Shown piece by piece: positions 61,033 to 64,000 of a stretch of 64,000 nt of DNA. Origin of the DNA: Erpobdella octoculata (Eukaryota > Annelida > Clitellata > Hirudinida > Erpobdellidae); assembly GCA_963978895.1 (NCBI GenBank), contig OZ022238.1:42713155-42777154 (forward strand). The letters are read 5' to 3'. A program made the position numbers and the translations under genes. How positions within the stretch are numbered: position 1 is the stretch's first letter; the number at the start of each line of letters is the position of its first letter. Below the pieces are notes generated by a model, which saw nothing but the letters and a program-made list of their open reading frames with translations, was not told the origin of the DNA and ran no database searches.

Positions 61033-61642
61033 CCACTTACAGTTTTTGAGTAGCAGTAATTTTTAAAATCAAATAACTCTATTTTGCACCTTACATTTGA
61101 GGTCCCGGAAACCAAATTTTTCAAAAAATGCTAAAACACGTATTTCATTATTTTTGGAGTAGAAACTAAATACTAATTCTTACTTCTGTAGCATTAACAG
61201 TTTTTGAGTAGCAGCTACTTTAAAAACCAAATAACCCCAAAAATGATGAAACACGTATATCTTTTTTTTTGAGTAGATACTAAGTATTAATTTTTTACAT
61301 CTGTGGCAATTACAGTTGTTGAGTAGCAGTTACTTTAAAAACCAAATAACCCTATTTTCCACCCCACATTTGAAGTCCTGGAAACCAAATTTTCAAAAAA
61401 TTGTGAAACCCGTATATCATTATTTTTAGAGTAGAAACTAAATACTAATTTTTACTTTTGTAGCATTAACAGTTTTTGAGTAGAAGCTACTTTAAAAACC
61501 AAATAACCCAATTTTCCAACCCACATTTGAGGTCCGGGAAACCAAATTTGTAAAAAATGGTGAAACACGTATATCTTTATTTTTAGAAAAGAAACTAAAT
61601 AATAATTTTTACATCTGTGGTATTTACTGTTTTTGAGTAGCA
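61032..61642 (-). mobile_element. Helitron family B internal repeats
   Basis: About four more 157-bp units without termini lie here. They are in the same orientation as the adjacent copy and stop at the start of the 61644 ORF. Confidence 0.75.
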
Positions 61643-61643
61643 A

Positions 61644-61907
61644 TTGTCATCAATATTTTTCTGTGAGGTATCGAATACCACGCAAGATCCGTCATCTAAA
61701 GATACTTTAGAAAATATCCTCACAGAAAGTCCTTGTTCTTACACGACCGTTGTTGATGACTTGGATCAACCTGTTAGTCCTGATGATACCGCGCGCACCT
61801 GTGTCGAAGAAGAATGTCCGATTGATGACAATTGTTCGTACTCATCCAGTTCCTTCCTCCATTTACTTTCAAACGAGAACATCACTGTTCGACGAAAGCG
61901 GAGATAA
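61644..61907 (+). CDS. C-terminal tail ORF of Penelope-like element (partial)
   Basis: The 87-codon frame is rich in Ser, Asp and Thr and has no domain I recognise. It ends NENITVRRKRR, similar to the end (NCNITIRRR) of the tail ORF at 25766-26825, and like it precedes a hammerhead, 249 bp downstream. It is therefore read as the end of the protein of a 5'-truncated Penelope-like element. The first ATG is probably not a true start, because the left border is the Helitron junction. Confidence 0.5.
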   Translation: MSSIFFCEVSNTTQDPSSKDTLENILTESPCSYTTVVDDLDQPVSPDDTARTCVEEECPIDDNCSYSSSSFLHLLSNENITVRRKRR

Positions 61908-62689
<782 letters not shown>

Positions 62690-62912
62690 ACTGCGGTACA
62701 ATACTGTAGAAATGGCAGCGATTGTTACTCGCTATGTTCCACTAATGACTGATGAACAAAAAATGATTTACGACCGCATTATACTGGCAGTTTTGGAAGG
62801 ACACGGTGGATTCTTTTTTTTTGGATGCACCAGGTGGAACTGGGAAAACATTAAACTTTTAATAAAAAAACTAAAATAATTTATAAGACAAAACAAGGTT
62901 TGCTGGGTCAGC

Positions 62913-62915
<3 letters not shown>
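62690..62915 (+). mobile_element. Helitron helicase fragment with 3' end
   Basis: 62712-62860 encodes VPLMTDEQKMIYDRIILAVL and, after one extra T, the Walker A motif LDAPGGTGKT of a PIF1-type helicase. The rest of the helicase is deleted. The element ends gctgggtcagc plus CTAG at 62912-62915, followed by T. It belongs to a third autonomous-type lineage, different in 3' end from families A to C. Confidence 0.75.

Positions 62916-62917
<2 letters not shown>

Positions 62918-63000
<83 letters not shown>
62918..63000. repeat. (AT)n array
   Basis: The AT array lies between the Helitron 3' end and a reverse Penelope-like segment. Confidence 0.95.
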
Positions 63001-63002
<2 letters not shown>

Positions 63003-63540
63003 TTTTAGGCAAACTCGATTGAAAAAAGTGGCGCACTTGGCTGAATCGATTTTATTTTTAATTTTTTCCAATACTCTAAATCGGTTTAAAAATAATTTAT
63101 TCCCAAACACAAACTCCATAATCTTATAGGCTAATAGATCTATTTCGGCAATTTTTTGCCATCATCAGAGCCGTTTAACTTTTTAAAATAAAATGCAGTG
63201 ACTAAATGGTAAAAGATACAACTAATTGAAAGGAATTAAAATACAATTAAAATAAAATTTAAATTCATTATATACAAATGTAACAACATAAAAAATATTT
63301 AAATTAAAATAATTATAATAATAACAGTAATAACTAAATAATTAAGATCAGTTAGTAAAGCCTTTAACAACGGAATTACGGTCAACTTCAAGGACGTGAC
63401 TGGAAGAAGAATCACATACATTATCTATAACCTTTGAAACACAAACGTCTGGTACAAAACATTCATTCAACGAAGAAATACCTGAAGAAACATTGGCACT
63501 ATTAACATGCATATTTTTAACAGAAGTTGTAAATGAGTTA
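63001..63540 (-). mobile_element. Penelope-like segment, reverse orientation
   Basis: On the minus strand a partial tail ORF (about 63534-63348, ending NSVVKGFTN) is followed by AT-rich sequence, a hammerhead (63129-63172) and the FFNRVCLKE module ending in (AT)n. It is the same subfamily as 12479-12808. Confidence 0.7.
63129..63172 (-). ncRNA. Hammerhead ribozyme (Penelope-like)
   Basis: It has the same sequence and pairing as 12632-12675: stem I GGCT/AGCC, core CTGATGA with one extra T, stem II GGCAA/TTGCC, stem III ATAG/CTAT. Confidence 0.75.
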
Positions 63541-63796
63541 TGAGTTATATATATATTTATATATATATATATATATACCCTTCGACAAACAGAATAAATG
63601 ACAGAAAAACAGACAAGAAAGCAAGTTAAGATAAGAAAAACGTCGTAAAAAACAAAGACACACTCTCAAAAAACCGAAAATGTGAATTTTTTGAAATTTG
63701 GAATCTAGCTTTTTTTAAATAAGATACGTGTTTTACAATTTGAAAAAATTGATTTTCAAGACCTCAAATATGGGGTGGAAAAAAAGTTTCATCTAT
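63541..63796. other. AT repeat and Helitron B-like unit
   Basis: A short (AT)n (63546-63578) is followed by AT-rich sequence. 63700-63785 resembles one internal 157-bp unit of Helitron B (aagatacgtgttttac, cctcaaatatggggtggaaa). Confidence 0.5.
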
Positions 63797-64000
63797 CTAT
63801 TTATATATAAATGACGTTAGGTGTGCATGTATGTCTTTTGTGCAAAGCACACTAACTATACTTCTGAAGCTTTGTGCAATCGTTTCATCTGAAAACCACT
63901 TTTCCCCCGATTATGATATAATCAGCTTTTTATGTTATGAAGATACGGATTTTATTTGAAAAAACTGACTATTTGAAAAACTTTCTTACTGGTCCACTCT
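63797..64000 (+). mobile_element. Helitron 5' end, cut by window edge
   Basis: tctatctatttatatataaa followed by tgacgttaggtgtgcatgta resembles a Helitron 5' terminus. Its 3' end would be outside the window. Confidence 0.4.

Overview
The window is nuclear DNA of an AT-rich invertebrate animal. The evidence is spliced genes with GT/AG introns, Penelope-like elements, canonical Helitrons, CR1/Jockey-type and R2-superfamily retrotransposons, hAT and mariner-type DNA elements, and very long (AT)n and (TATG)n arrays. The phylum cannot be fixed from the sequence. There is no bacterial or phage gene organisation.

Host-like genes are few. (1) An unrecognised spliced gene family has three copies: 168-2420 (+), a 5'-truncated copy at 20629-21496 (+), and the most complete copy at 31597-33949 (+). 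Exon borders and intron phases agree between copies. The first two copies carry the same mariner-type MITE in the same intron. (2) Two intronless leucine-rich-repeat proteins of 571 and 565 aa lie at 22958-24673 (-) and 56713-58410 (-), with C-terminal fragments at about 20337-20525 and 56103-56275. Their overall plan resembles ZYG-11/ZER1-type proteins. (3) A Tesmin/TSO1-type CXC-domain ORF at 6205-7047 has one in-frame stop.

The rest is layered mobile DNA. Three Helitron families are recognised by TC starts, GC hairpins and CTAG ends. Family A is rich in cccgctcccggtcg motifs. Family B has about 157-bp internal tandem repeats. Family C has a CCGTCA hairpin. Remnants of helicase-coding Helitrons lie at 3448-3825 and 62690-62915. 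Retroelements include a CR1-like element (9434-11166), an R2-superfamily element with a PD-(D/E)XK nuclease set in (TATG)n (13385-16792), a second CR1-like fragment (34215-35640), a two-ORF APE element (49858-55550), a gypsy-type gag start (39256-39851), and a short SAP-domain LTR element (46511-49647). DNA elements include several hATs with 8-bp target duplications and a foldback element with a 9-bp duplication (53095-54570). Nesting is deep: a hAT sits in an LTR element that sits in an inverted repeat, and a Helitron fragment sits in a foldback element that sits in the APE retrotransposon.

The most interesting signal is a dispersed family of Penelope-like terminal segments (4747-5569, 12306-12808, 25217-26825, 61644-62344, 63001-63540). 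Each carries a hammerhead ribozyme motif for which stems I, II and III can be paired by hand. In every copy the hammerhead core has one extra U after CUGANGA. This U turns the end of the core into an AUG, which in three of the four sequence groups opens the N-terminal reading frame of the element. All copies end in (AT)n at the same short protein motif, and two occur as head-to-head inverted pairs.
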